Of a stretch of 64,000 bases of DNA, positions 35,724-50,357 are shown piece after piece (within the stretch, counting starts at the first letter, position 1; each line of letters begins with the position of its first letter). Origin of the DNA: Nemopilema nomurai (lineage: Eukaryota > Cnidaria > Scyphozoa > Rhizostomeae > Rhizostomatidae). Location: the NCBI GenBank assembly GCA_003864495.1, contig ML133387.1:1611905-1675904 (forward strand). Direction: 5' to 3'. The notes below the pieces were generated by a model, which worked only from the letters and a program-made list of their open reading frames with translations, had not been told where the DNA came from and did no database searches. The translations under genes and the position numbers were made by a program.

Positions 35724-37504
35724 AGTAGCTACTTCAGGACGTATATGTATAGCTACTTAGAGGGAGCTACTTGAGGACGTATAGAAACAGCTAGTTATAG
35801 GTAGATATTAAAGGTAAATATATAATAGCTAAAAAGGAGGTATAGATATAGCTACTTAAGGGTGGATATTTAGTAGATACTTAAGAACATATAGATATAG
35901 ATACCGAAGGGTAGCTCTAATGTAGCTACTTAAGGACGTATGGAAATAGCTACTTAAGGATAGATATTAAGTAGCTACTTAAGGACGTATAGAAATAGCT
36001 ACTTAAGGGTAGATATAAAGTAGCTACTTAAGGACGTATAGAAATAGCTACTGAAGGGTAAATATTAGGTAGCTACTTAAGGACGTATAGAAATAGCTAC
36101 TTAAGGGTAGATATTAAGTAGCTACTTAAGGACGTATAGAAATAGCTACTTAAGGGTAGATATTAAGTAGCTACTTAAGGACGTATAGAAATAGCTACTT
36201 AAGGGTAGATATTAAATAGCTACTTAAGGACGTATAGAAATAGCTACTTAAGGGTAGATATTAAGTAGCTACTTAAGGACGTATAGAAATAGCTACTTAA
36301 GGGTAGGTATTAAGTAGCTACTTAAGGACGTATAGAAATAGCTACTTAAGGGTAGATATAAAGTAGCTACTTAACGACATATAGAAATAGCTACTTAAGG
36401 GTAGATATAAAGTAGCTACTTAAGGACGTATAGAAATAGCTACTTTAGGGTAGATATTAAGTAGCTACTTAGGTACGTATAGATAAAGCTACTAAAGGGT
36501 AGATAAAAAATAGCTACCTAAAGACGTATAGATATAGCTACTTAAGGGTAGATATTAAGAAGCTACTTAAGGGTAGCTATAAAGTAGCTACTTAAGGACG
36601 TATAGAAATAGCTACTTTAGGGTAGATATTAAGTAGCTACTTAAGGACGTATAGAAATAGCTACTTAAGGGTAGATATAAAGAAGCTACATAGGGACGTA
36701 TAGATATAGCTACTTAAAGGTAGATATTAAGTACCTACTTAAGGACGTATATAGAAATAGCTACTTAAGGGTAGGTTTTAAGTAGCTACATTAAGCAGCT
36801 ATTTCGTACCTGTACCTTAAGCAGCTACTTCGTACCTGTACCTAAGCAGTTAAGTACAGGTACGAAGTAGCTGCTAAAGGTACAGGTACGAAGTAGCTGC
36901 TTAAGGTACAGGTACGAAGTAGCTGCTTAAGGTACAGGTACGAAGTAGCTGCTTAAGGTACAGGTACGAAGTAGCTGCTTAAGGTACAGGTACGAAGTAG
37001 CTGCTTAAGGTACAGGTACGAAGTAGCTGCTTAAGGTACAGGTACGAAGTAGCTGCTTAAGGTACAGGTACGAAGTAGCTGCTTAAGGTACAGGTACGAA
37101 GTAGCTGCTTAAGGTACAGGTACGAAGTAGCTGCTTAATCTGGCTACTTAATACCTACCCTTAAGTAGCTATTTCTATACGTCCTTAAGTAGCTACTTAA
37201 TATCTACCCAAAAGTAGCTATTTCTATACGTCCTTAAGTAGCTACTTAATATCTACCCTTAAGTAGCTATATATGTACGTCCTTAAGTAGCTGATTTATA
37301 TCTACCTTTAAGTAGCTATTTCTATACCTCCTTAAGTAGCAACTTAATATCTACCCTAAAGTAGCTATTTCTATACGTCCTTAAGTAGCTATTTTATATC
37401 TACCCTTTAGTAGCTATATCTATACGTCCTTGAGTAGCTACTTAATATCTACCCTTTAGTAGCTATATCCATACGTCCTTAAGTAACTACTTTATATCTA
37501 CCCT
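35724..37504. repeat. Palindromic minisatellite, unit 3
   Basis: Repeat-for-repeat the same as unit 2: 2 forward and 11 reverse 26-bp repeats around the centre, with 49-bp arrays on both sides. Confidence 0.96.
36841..36854. other. Palindrome centre, unit 3
   Basis: Same orientation as unit 2 (CCTAAGCAGTTAAG). Confidence 0.9.
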
Positions 37505-38510
37505 ACTTTCTGACTGTCTTTAGCTAGCTAATCATAGTTTTCATTCCATGGCAATATTTCATCAACTCTTGAGAGGCTTTTCCGTATGTGCCCTTAACCA
37601 GTAGCTGTCTTTCTGCCCTTAAGCACTCTTCCAACTTTTCCTTTGCGAAGTATCTTTGTTCAATCTACTTCTCAAATATCTATTTCTTCTATAGCCTTCA
37701 ACAACTACTTTCCATAAGTCCTCAAGAAGTTAGTTTCTATATTATCTGAATTAGGTACTTTTGGAAGTTCTAAAACTGCACCCTCTAGGTCTCTTTAATA
37801 AGCTCTATTGCACCTCTACTTAACTCTTTCAGCCAACTTCCTTCTGCATATTCAAGCTAGACAAATAGTCTACATGTGTGCAAGACTGCTGTTGCTCTAT
37901 TTTCCATAATCTGCTTAGGTAGTTGGTTGTTGGAAGCCTTCCATACTCTGTCCGTCACATGTCCACATGGCTGTTGTGAATAGGTTTCATTCTAACACAA
38001 ATTATGAAGATAGAAAGCTGATGCAATTTGTGAAAATCTTAATTAACATTTACAAAGCAAACTAGCTTATTTTTAACTAAATTAGCGTAGTTCTGATCAG
38101 ATCTTTATAAAAGCTGTTAAAGTCAGTTTACTTTGATTAAACATTTGTTTTTCTTTAAAAAATTATTTTTCTTAACAGCACATTTTTATAAGGTCAAGTT
38201 ATAAAGCAACCTAGAGGCATTTTTACTCAAGTTTCAAGCTTGAATCTCAGCACGGAAAAACGACAAAAATTGTTTCATACCGCAAGTGTATCATAAATGT
38301 TAATAACAAGTTTTTGATGAAAAAGAAATTTCCTATTTTTAGTTAAACTAAATAAACATTGCTAAAGCACAAATTAAGTTCAGAATGAACAACTTATGAG
38401 ACAAATCTATGAAAGTTTGGCTAAGTTTTTGAACTCACGGAACTCACGTTGAATCCGCCCATTCTACCAACAGAAGAAAAAACTGAAACATTGAAAGGGA
38501 AAACTTGATC

Positions 38511-40649
38511 CAGTGGCGGATCCAGGGGTTGCAAAGGGTGCTTGAGCACCGGTCAGATTTTCAGAGTTGTGTTTCGAACCAAAGTTTATTTGTGCTGAAA
38601 ATCAAACTAAATAGATGTCCAAAATAAAACAAACACCTTCTACTAATGAGAAATTCGATATTTCTTCCCTCTTTTACACGAAGATACCAAATTTCCATCT
38701 GAACTGCTTTGTTTTGATTCGCAATAGTTTAATATCAAAGTAGAGTATTTACCGGAACAAGATTGTGACAGAATTTGAATGCCGACCAGTAACAATACGA
38801 ATTGCAAATTTCACCCTCCAATGAAATTCTATTATCCGATTGTATTCCGAGCACCGGTGGGTCAGTAGAATAGAGTCATCAAAAACGGAGCTAGCCAATC
38901 ATCTATTTTCTCACCGGTGCTCAGATCGAATATTAGCCAATCACTTGCATTTTCACCGGTGCTCGACGTCATCAGAGCACCGGTCAGGTCGAAACCACCA
39001 ATAAACGATTAGGATACTAAATGCTTGGATTCATTCGCTTGTCTTCCGTCACGGGCGTACCTCATTCGAGGAACGAGATGGATGAGTGCAAGAATCTTCT
39101 GTCGTGCTTACAAGATGCTCTTAAAATTGAACAGTTCGACGCTGTAAATAGTATTGAATTGGTGGCAATCGATGTGTTAGAGAAGGGGAGGCGAGCATAC
39201 TTTCGAGGTGCAATGGATGAGAATATCATTGATTCATTTGCTGACTTCCAGCTTTCCGATGGTGGGGAGAGCAAGAGAGGCCATGGTTTATAGTTTTGTT
39301 TCCTCATGGCCTATAATTTCAGATCAACTTTTATGTGTTTTTATTTACGGAATAATGTTATTTAGGGGTTTAGGTCGCCCTTGGAATTTGCTCCTGGCAG
39401 CTTTCAAAAAAGCAACATCTTTTCTACGTTCAGAAATCGGTGTATCCACCTTTTTTCATAAGAAAGCTTATTCTTAACAGTAAAAAGTTACATGTTGAAA
39501 ATATATGAGAGGCGCTACATGGCGCAAAGGGTTAATCAGCGGACTTGAGTGACTAGGCCATGCATTTCGCAACTTTGTTCTGGATGATTTCACGACAAAA
39601 CGTCATGGTGGTGATAATTGCCTTCTGAAAGTGATGGCAATTCCACGCTAATCTTTATTGACAGCCATCATTTTGTGATTTTTCCAATTTAGGGTATACA
39701 CCTATTAAGTGATAGAGCAAGGTTGGAACAACGCTAACGTGACTCACAAATTGAATTAGCTAGAAAAGTTTCTTTCAACAAAAAATGCCCAAGTTTCATC
39801 TATTCTCCAAATTCTTATCAAATCAGGTTTTTGAGTCTAAATATTCATTTATTGTTCTTCAGGCTGAAATACCCTATCCTTTTAATTGAACGCCAAATTT
39901 TAAATGATTAATTGAATTGCCAAAGGTTGCACAGTGTAAACGAAAAATTGGATGTCAAAATAGCTGTTTCGACAAAGTGAAACTTTCGTCCAACTTTCTT
40001 CTTTTCTATTCTTTAATCCTTAATCTATTCTTTAAACCTTTTGTCTTTAATGACGTGCACTGCACTTCAGGGGCTTCACTCCACCAGCCAGGTAATTTTT
40101 TGATCACGCTATTTTCTGACTTATAAAAGGCTGCCAAGTGTCAATGAATTGAAAGAGTTGGAAAGCTGTCTTTGGAAAGCTGTCTGTTGTTGTGGAGCGC
40201 GGAAAGCTGTCTTTGGGACATATGATTGCTTCTGTATCACAATAGAGGTGCATAACAGACCAAATTAACGAGCCTTGCTGAGAATGTTATCTTTGCTGGT
40301 ACCTATACATCAATTCTACTTGCAGCCTAATTTTGAAAAACTCGTTAGATTTTTACAGAATTTTTGATCGGATTTGGAGCATAGTAAAACAGTATAACCG
40401 TAGTATAACACTAGATCACGTTTTGTTTATTTAGTTGTAAAAGTACGAACTATGTTCTGTTATGTTTGAAATATCAAGTTTTTTTTATTCAGTATACCAA
40501 ACAAAAAGGATATAAATTTCAAAACATATTATAGCTTCTCTTGTTTATAGATCATCGATACCAAATTGAATATAGGGTGTGGTAATTTTATCGGGTGTGG
40601 CACATTCAAAGTTGAGCACCGGTCAGAAAATTTCCTGGATCCGCCCCTG
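38511..40649 (+). mobile_element. hAT-like element, unit 3
   Basis: As in unit 2, with a few short deletions (one fewer G after the left terminus; CTTGT missing near 40353). Confidence 0.7.
39021..39293 (+). CDS. Hypothetical 90-aa protein inside hAT-like element
   Basis: Same protein as at 23831-24103, with no residue changes that I could see. Confidence 0.4.
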   Translation: MLGFIRLSSVTGVPHSRNEMDECKNLLSCLQDALKIEQFDAVNSIELVAIDVLEKGRRAYFRGAMDENIIDSFADFQLSDGGESKRGHGL

Positions 40650-42439
40650 ATTGACCTTGTCTGTATGGGGGCTTGTTAAGCTACAGCTTAAACGACATCT
40701 TTAAGCTACCGGTATAAAACATGTTCTTGTAACAAATTCTTAGTTTGATACTCTTGCTTGTGAAAACATTGAAAAGTGATGGATGACAGATACTTCTAAC
40801 AATAACAATCTTTTCAAGTTAGTAAATCAGTCAATTTTACACTCACAAGCGGGGTTTATCAAAATCTATGATAAGGCTTATATGAGAATCAGCAGCAAAA
40901 ATATAAGGTAGACATCAAATTGAAATGAGATTCTTATGAAAAAGTAAATTCTTTCTCTAAACCTACTTCTAGTCAGTAATTTTGATTTGACCAAAAAAAA
41001 TCTTCTTTCATGTGCAAGATTGGAGCCTAAGAATACCAAGGCAATTATTGAAATAACTCTAGTAATTCCAGGAAAGTTTCAATCATATGAAATAGCTGAT
41101 AATTGATATAGCTAAGGAAAATTATATAATAGCTTATGGACAACAAATCTAATAATTGGTCCTATCTTAGGAGCAATATATTGAAGAGAGTTTCTGTCAC
41201 TTTATTGAGACCATATATAAGATGGCAAGAAAATAAGCTTAAAAAAACAGGAAACAAGCTTTAAAACAAAAACATGGGAGGTAATTTTGAGCCTGACCAG
41301 AACCTATCAACAGCATTGCAAACATTTCTTCTGTCAGTGTTCCAGATTCATATACCATGGTAGATTGAAATTTCAAGAAAAACCCATTTCAAGATTGAAT
41401 GACAAAAAATAAAAAATTACTATCTCTCTCTAAAAAAACAACTTGCCTAGGCATCAGTGTGGGATTATTTTCAAATCACTGATGTATAACTGTGTTACAG
41501 CTTCTTCAAAGTTCCTAATTTTTGTTTTTTTGGCCAAAAAAGAAAGAAAATATTGTATAGAGATCAAATTAATAATTTGAGCAGGTCAAATTTTAGTAAT
41601 CCCCTACAGAAACTGCACAGAACAAGTGGATGGCTTGTTTTTGTGTCATTAAATCAAAAGAGACCAATTATTTTAACATCTACAATCACAGCAGGGTAAC
41701 TGAAGTTTTAGAAAAATTGCAAAGAAAGGGATTTAAGTTTACAATTGCTTTTACAACAATAATCCAAGTAAATTCTTCCTTTCGAAGAAGAATTTATTAA
41801 AAAGATGCAGGAATGCTAAATAAGGAATAGCAAGCAAAAATTGTAGGAAGATGGGTGAAAAAGTAATTTGCTACAAAGTAATCAAGCCACTTCTAGGCTG
41901 GAATTTACATAGTAATTAGTAGAACCTTTTCAATTAGTAGAATCTTTTTCAAGGTTTGCGCTTGAAAATCAGTGTGAAAATGACAAAGAAGTGTTGAAAT
42001 AACTGGTGAAATTCAAACATGTTCCTTAGGCTCGATTCGAATTAACAAAAAATCAAACAAATAATTGTTTAGCTGCCATGCTCCAGAAGGAAGATTAGTG
42101 TATTTCACAAATGATTTCATCAACAAAAAGTGCATAATTTATAATTAGCATTGCTGATATTGAAGACACTATAATTAGAAATGACAAAGTAGGTTTCTGT
42201 TACTTTTGAAATATTACATTCAGAAAAGGCAAGCGATTCTCTGTTATTCAATATTAAAATCTCTGTTACGAAACACTAAAATGACTATAAGGTCTAAGAG
42301 GAAACAATGTCACTAATACAGAGGGGTTCAGAACATAATTTTTCTAGCTGCACTGGAGGAAATGTCTCTCAAACTCATTGCAAAGCTTCGGTGTTTAAAC
42401 AAAGTCATAGGCCCATCTTTAAAAAAAAGCAGTACTCAC

Positions 42440-42583
42440 AAATGAAAAGTTCTTGCTTGTCATCCTTCCTATTTTCTCGATTCTTCAACTCCAATTCCTT
42501 TCTAATCAGTTCTTGTCTCAATCTGGTAGATTCTAAGCTTTCTAGGGCTTGTGCATCATGCTTCAACTTGTTGCCAACTTGAA
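42440..42583 (-). CDS. Possible coiled-coil exon, unit 3
   Basis: Identical to 12051-12194. Unidentified. Confidence 0.35.
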
Positions 42584-42827
42584 CTGTGCACCCAGTTTGA
42601 ATGTTCCCGCGAGTGAAATGGCGGGAAAATGGCGAGCGAAGATGTCAGCAGGCAACTGTCAATCAAAAACGAGAACAATGGATCGCTCGCCCCACTCTTC
42701 TATAGATGCACTTCCCCACCGCAGAGGCTTTCAAGGGGGAAAAACAACGAGAAACCGATATGATACCAATCTCCAGAAACGGTTGATACGCACTTGTATT
42801 GCACAAGGAGTGCTATATTCTAACTAA

Positions 42828-45449
42828 TTCGATCATTTCCCAATCATAGTAGAAATAGACACGGGGTAAGCTGTCAGTTCCGCAGATGACGACGACGGTG
42901 TCATAGAAAATAATATTGATAACAATAAGTATGTTTGGAAGAAAGAAAATAAGCAGCTATCCCTTGATATATATAATAGCAGAAACATGGACGGGGAGCT
43001 AGACAATCTAACTGAAATGGGTGGTAGAAATTATAGTCTGCTAAATGGGAATGACATCGTATACATATTTTGCATCGTGATTGCTACCTGTTGTAAACCA
43101 ATGCTAAATAAGTTTCGAAAAAATATGAACAAAAAGAAACAGCCTTGGTGGTTTGACATTGAATGCTGGGATGCAAACAAAAAATACCACTTTCGTAAAC
43201 TCTTCTATAAAACTGGCAATGCATATGTTTTTGGAAAATTCAAGTTGCTAAGAGCAAAATTTAAAAAGTTTATGAAAAGTTAGGAAAATGACTTTAAAAA
43301 TGAGCTTTGCACGAAGCTAAAAAGTTCAGCTGAAGACCAGAAGACATTTTGGAAGCTGATCAAAAACAACATTAGAAATAACTTTCGTGAAAGGAGTCGG
43401 TCCGAGATAAGAATCTAAACATGGTTTGATCACTAAAACAATCTTCTAAACAGCAGATGAAGTCATGATCTTAAAGTTAATACGTTTGTTCAATATTATA
43501 TCAAACATCATGATTTGCACTGCGATTTTTGTAATGAAAACAGCCTCCAAATGCATGACCAAATAATATCAGCTCAGGTTGAACAACATATAGCAAGGGT
43601 TGAAAATAACAAAGCTCACGGTGTAGATGGCATATTGAACGAGGCTACTAAGTTATAGAAGGATAAGATCATTGCCTTCCTGTTAACATTATTTAATCAG
43701 ATTTTCACTATAGCATGCATTCCAAGTGCCTGGGGTAAAGGATTGATAGTATCAATACTTAAAAAAGGTTGCAAAAAGGATCCCATTATTTATAGGGGAA
43801 CGTCCCTACTCTCCAATCTAAGTAAAATTTTCACTGGAATACTAAACAAGAGAATCATAAGATTCTCTGAACAAAAGAGGCTCATTGGTGACAACCAAGG
43901 AGGGTTTCGTAAAAATAGGTCAACAGCTGATAACCTAATTCTACTGAAATTATTAGCTGACAAACGGCTCTCACGTACAATTGTACTGTTTCTTTGTTGA
44001 GTTTTCCAAAGCATTTGATACTGCGAACCACTCATATTTAACTTATGTTTTGATCAAGTATGGATTTTATAGAAAACTTTTAAGAGTGCTTAGGGCCATC
44101 TATACAGGCATGTATTATTGTGTTAAGACTGCAAAAGAAGTCACCAATTCGTTCAAATGCGACACAGGTGTTCGTCAAGGTTTTATGTTGAGTCCAAGGT
44201 TGTTTCTGTTATGAGTCAATGAGTTAGACAAAATGCTTGGAAGGATTGGAAGTAAGGGTATTTTTTAGCCGACTTAACCGAAGTTAAAACTTTGTTGTAT
44301 GCAGATGATGTAGTGCCTTTTGGGAACACAGTTTGTGAGTTTCAGCGCAAAATAAACGTATTGGAACAGTTCTGCGATACATGGGGCATGGCTGTAAACT
44401 TAGACAAAGAATATTTTTGTTATAAGCAAAGCCAAATAGAAATAATGATTTATTACAAATATTTGGGGCTGCTTTTATCGTCTCGCAATGTATGGTCAAA
44501 GGCCCTAGAAAATCGATCATTGCAAGCTGGAGAAGCTTTAAGGCCAATATCATGTCTAATAATACGTTTAAAAGGTGTCTCACCAAAAGTTGCGTTTAAG
44601 GTCTTCGACACAAGAATACTGCCAATCCTGTGTTATGGGGCTGAAGTTTGGGGTTATGAATGGAAGCAACAAATTGAAAGTATTCATATTAAATTGGGTA
44701 CAGTTGTTTTAGGTGTAGGAAAATGTTCCACTCCAAGTGCAGTATTTGGTGTATGTGGTAGATACCCACTTATATGTACCTATATGAAGCAAACTAACAA
44801 GTATTGGTTCAAAATTTTAAGGTTTGAAGGAAACAGTCTCTTAGCGAGTGCTTTCAAATTGCAAATACACTTAACTGAAGCTGTGACAGACTGCTGGGGC
44901 TCAAAAAATAAAATTTATCATTTATGAGAATGGTTTTGGTCATGTTTGGATATCCCAGGGTTTTGGAAATGAACGGCTCTTTTTAAAGATTTTCCAAAAT
45001 AGGATACAAGACATCCAGTTCCAAACCTGGCAAAAAATACTCAATGAATATGAAAAACTCTCAATCTTTGGAGGATTTAAGTCTTTGCTGAACCCTAAAA
45101 AATACCTTAGTTTGCCAAATTTTTTGGATAGGAAGATAATTGCACGTTTCCGTATTTTCAATCACCATTTAGCAATAGAAATGTGACGTTATCAAAACAG
45201 ATTAGCAAGAGAGGAGATAATTTACAAAAGTAACATAAACGCAATTGAGGATGAACTCCATTTTTTATTTATCTGCCCAGCTTATGAAACGTTGAGAGAA
45301 AAATACATCAACGAACCATTTGTTTAGGTTCTTTAGGTTCAGAATCGATATTTTGCAAGAATATTGTGGCTCAGTACAAAATTAGGCATTCTTAGAAAAA
45401 TTATGCAATTGGTTTACAAAATTCACCTAAAATGGGCAATTTTTTATAC
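42828..45449 (+). pseudogene. Dead LINE, unit 3
   Basis: Same truncated element and the same shared lesions as unit 1; the A-run lesion of unit 2 is absent. Confidence 0.85.
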
Positions 45450-47225
45450 AATTTTCATACTCATTTCTTTGAGATAAATTATTTTGCTTTTTTCGTTCTT
45501 ATTCACAACATATTGCAAGCAAATCAGTATATTTTAAACAGTCTTCTAAAAAACAGAGAAAACCCAACTCTTATTGATCCAGAATCCAGAAAAACTAAGA
45601 AAAACAAATTTTCGCACGTCTCTTACAACAAAAGAGTGAAAAATATCAAAATTAAAACATATTGCGTTAAAACACGTAGAAATTACAATTAAGGTGTTCT
45701 TGTGTTTTTTGTTGCCATATTTTTCAACGTGTGAGAGCTCCATTAAATTTGACATTGGCATGTCTCGATCCTAAATTTGTTATGCCAACATAAAGATAAC
45801 GTTTTCCCCCTATCTCCCCCTGACTGTGAGTTGCAAGTCGGTGAACGTTTATTTTTGCAATTGAAGCACAATCTCTTGAATTCTGGGTAGTACTTACAAC
45901 AACCTGAAATTCTAGCATCCACTTCAGTGCCCCATGTCAGTGCTATTCCACTGTTTCAACTTTTTAAATGTGTATAACTCTCCGGTTCCGCTGTAAAGCA
46001 CTCTACAGCAATTATTTCATTTATAGAATACATAGAATAGAAGGTTTATACGCATTTAATACAGATTGGTCAATCACATGCAGCATCAAACATTTTTAAA
46101 GTTACCAAGAAATGAAAACCTAAATAGGCCATATTTTTAGGGCAATGGTATCTATCCATATTTTCATTGTGTTATCTCTATTGTTTCAAATTTGATTAGG
46201 TTCTAGTTGTTTGTTCTTTTCACTTGTCCTATCCCTTTCCAGCTCATCAAATTTTGTGTCACTGTTTAAATTGAACGTCTATTTGAATAACCACGATCCG
46301 ATTAGACTCTAACTATCGTCAAATTGGAATGACCATTAAGTTGACTGTTTGCTGTTTGTCCTGCCTGTTTCCTCAAAGGCACTGCAACACACTTTCAAAG
46401 TATATCAAATGGACAACTTCAAAGTTGGTACTTTCAATCTCATATTTAATTGGAGGTCATTACTTGACTGTCTCTCATTTTACCTGTCGTAGATTTGAAA
46501 AAGTGTCTAAAGTATGCAGATAATGTATCATCATTGTGCAGCATATCCAACAACAAGTGGCTTAAGTGCCTAAAAATGGTGTCACAATTTTGAGAGCTTA
46601 CCAAAGGTAGACCTAAAGTTAACCAAAAGGTAGCTTAGCACCGATATAACAACCAATGATTCACTTCCAGGCAACTAATGTAGGCCCACTGGCAATGATC
46701 AAGGTATTTGGCTACTAGTTGTGACTGAAAGTCATTGTCTTCATGGGCTTACGCCATTATCTAACCGCCCAATCGTTCAATAATAGGAACATAATTGGCG
46801 ACAACAAATACCAACATTAATGAAGAGTTACGACAACTTTGTTCTTGAATAAAGCATCTTAATTTGAGATGCAAGCATTGGTCCAATTTTCCTGTAAAGG
46901 AAATTGTTTTTATTCAAGTCATGTACTTATAAAGCTTCATAACTTTGAGAAAATAACAAGTTCAGAGTGAGTCAGCTCCATTAATACCAAACAGACGTTC
47001 TTACAAAACAGGTTCATAAGTGTCTTTTAATTGTTATCTTCCAATTTAGTACTAGTGAATAGCAACTTGACAAAATTATGCTATATTAGGTATTAGTAAT
47101 GTTCTCTGCTTGATGTATATGTGTGACTTTTTGTGACTAAACAGAATTGTAGATGTATCTTGACCATACTGATAAACATGGTAGATTCTGAAGCAGTCAA
47201 CAACAAATTGCAGAAGCTTTGATAC

Positions 47226-49743
47226 GTTCTGCTTTTGCCATAAGTCAGCTCAGAAAGTAACCTGTCCTTCTCTTCATCTGCGCTGAAATCTTCTAAAGAT
47301 GTCATCATGTTTTTTTTACCCAGAGCTAAATGATAAATCGTGATTGTAATCTACGAACCTGCTCCAACAAAGTTTTTTGCTTGCTGTCTACTATTTAGTT
47401 AAGCCCAATAAACTATTTTTGAGTTTAATAGGGTGCCAGCAGTAGGAAAAAAATTCCTTAAAAGTTTAGACCAGCTATATTCGCTTCACAGTATTTTTTA
47501 AAACAACGACACAGCTAGTTTTGCGATCTTGAAAAAGGTGATCCATACTAAATTTGATACAAAGAGATATCTTCATAGCTGCTCGATATCTTATATGAGA
47601 AAAGAGAATTATTCAATTGCCTAGTTGTTTCAATAGCCTAAGAAAAGTGCTTTATCTTTGCAGCATTTTGAAAAACGTCTGCTGCTGTTCTTGCAGAAGA
47701 TAGCGCTTCATCAATGTTTAAAGTATAGATATTGGAATGAGAAGCGACATGCGACTGCCTTGGGATGAAGACACTGATGAGTCGTAAAATATAACAGATG
47801 AAAATAGGATGCATGCTCCCAAACTGTACATTCAGGTAGGAGCAAACTCAATATTTCATTACTTTGAGAGTGAGAGGCAAGCGTGGAGAAGGGAGAAATG
47901 AGACTGCACATATAATGAGATGGAATTAGTTCCCGGAATTCAAACGAGTCCGAAGTATTTGCATGCAGAAATTTTACTGGTGCATAGAGTCATTCATAAT
48001 CTCAAATGCGCCTCTCTATGAGCAGATACAAGAAGAACTGTCCAGTTAACAACCAAGTTTTGAACAGAGGTTTCCCTCTGTCATAGTCAGTTTAGCCGAC
48101 CCATGACATGGCTATGACAGATATCGGGCCTGAATCAAAGTTTACCTGTGATGTGCAAGGTTCAGTTAAATTCAGTGCCTTGGATGCATGAATATAAATT
48201 AATACGTAATTTAAATTTGGACTGCCAAGACTGTTTTCGTAACACAATTATGGAAAATAACTGGAGTGCAATGTCTACAAAAACTCTAAGTTAGCATCGA
48301 TTCCCTTAAGCATCAGAAAAAGCATTTCCTATTGGAACCTAGCATAGAGATTATTATTGAAAAGAGCGTAAAGAAGATCGTTCAGCAAAGAATGCAAGTT
48401 TTTTTTGTTCTGTTGTAAAACTCAATTCCAAATACTGATTATACTGTAAATACTGATTATCCCCTTTCTGTCCATAACTGCTTGATTGGATTTTGAATCT
48501 TTCCTTCTTGGCGTTTCGTGAACATTGACTATTGCTGTAGCATTGTCGGCAGAGATTCCTTTTAGGTGCATCAGCTGATTGGCAAACATGTCCCTCACTA
48601 AAAGTAACTACAAGTAATATTTCGATAGTTGAAATAGGAACGGACTTGCCAAGTCAGATTAGACAGCTTGTATTAATGGAAAAAATTGGAGCAATCTCTC
48701 GTTAGCATGATAGATTATTCGTTGATACAACATTCTATCCTATTTTTTTGCAACATTTTACATTTAAAGAGGGAAAAAACAATTGTTTTATATCAGGGAA
48801 TGTGGTTAGAATTCCGCATTCCCGGAAATGAGCAGTGCTGCAGACGAAGGTTGGTAGCCAAAGTCAGTCCAAAACAAAGAGATCTTTATAAACAGGGATA
48901 CGAAGATTAGAAAAGTTTTTTCAAGGTAAAAGCTAACGTGGATCGATTGAGCCCCGATGGGTAGATCAAGGGTGCGACAGTGCAAATTTCGATTAATCGT
49001 CAAAGCAACTGTTTAAGCAATAAAAACTGTTTTCTTTTTCAAAAAAGCGTTTTTAGAAATATTTTTGATGAGATTTTGGAGGGCATGCGGCGCATTACCA
49101 GCTTCCCTTGACGCTACGCCACTGACATCGATGTCTTCAACTGTAGTTATCAAAAACTAAGAAGACGCCAAGGACTCAATAAAATCTGATTAATTAATTG
49201 CTAATCTAACATAAAAGGGTCTAACACAAACAATTAACGGGGCCGTTCTGTCGACGGCATTTGAAACTATTGCTGCAGCCATTGCTTTGTCGAGAACACA
49301 AGGCATGCAATGTCAAATGGAGACCTGTAACAGCCAATAATTCGAGTACGTATGGCACCCAAATCATTTTTAAATCACTCATTATTCATCTAAAGACACT
49401 ATTTCGTTTGGCTCTTTAGTCTGTTAAGACTTGTTTCCAATCGATCATTTTACTTTTTGTACATCTGAGACAACTGGTGCTTAGCTTTCTTAGAAGCATA
49501 GCTCATAATCTACAATACTTTGCGCTTATCTACAATACTTTGCAACAACTTAAATGGCAAAATAGGAATATGATCTTTGAAAAATTGGCAAAATAAGTAT
49601 TTTCAGAACCTTGAAACATATTGCCTGCCACCCAAAGGAAGTCTCCAAGTTGAATTTTTCGAAAGTCCATCTTGACATCTGAAAGAATCGTGGCAAAATT
49701 ATCAAGCAAATTAAAATTGGACCTCATAAGAGAGCCAATTTTT
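47226..49743 (-). pseudogene. MUS81 pseudogene across the unit 3/4 junction
   Basis: Same three blocks: C-terminal exon 47226-47309, helix-hairpin-helix exon 48507-48597, nuclease exon 49610-49743. Here the acceptor of the C-terminal exon is altered: the plus strand reads GTCATCATGTTTTTTTTACC in place of GTCATCAGGCTATTATTTTC, so the AG is lost. Confidence 0.78.
49113..49124 (-). mobile_element. hAT-type terminus at the unit 3/4 junction
   Basis: Same CAGTGGCGTAGC end as at 18733-18744. Confidence 0.45.
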
Positions 49744-50357
49744 CTGATAAATGAACACAAATGAATACGTAAAATAGAGCCTGAAATTTCCATTCAGAAA
49801 AAGGTGTAAAGAGGCAAAGCATGGAGATGAGCATGTGATTCTAAACGACCAGTAGATAACTCTATTGACATCAGTAACATCAACGGCCAGCGGTGTCAAC
49901 GTAAATAAGTCTGTCCGATTACAGAGCTTGTTGCAAGCAACAGATCAAATAATTGCATCAAGGAACTTTGCCAGTGACAAAGTTGGACACATTGGTTGAC
50001 AAGACCAAAGCATAAACACAGGTTGATGGTAACTCAAATGGAGGCGATCAAGCTAACAATGACACGAGGTGACAAGAAGTGGGCCACTTGTTGGAATTCC
50101 CAACGATCTTGTGAGCATCTTAAAAATATGCAATTACAAGATTGTTGCGGGAATTCTGATAGTTAAGTAGTATCACATGATTGAGATCTTATTTTGGGAA
50201 TTCGAGCAGTTCCGATCGCCTGAAAAGCAGCAGAGCAAACTGGTTTGTGTGAATTTCCAGTTTGCAAAGGAAGGAAACCGATGGATTGAACACGTGTCAG
50301 TGTTGATTCTTTTTCTTATTTAACTTTAGCTACTTAAGTATTGATATAGAATAGATA

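Larger units (their letters stand above)
33941..49124. repeat. Macro-repeat unit 3 (15.2 kb)
   Basis: Full unit. It carries private indel clusters near 35478-35630, 41018-41520 and 46490-47690; elsewhere it is nearly identical to unit 2. Confidence 0.97.
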
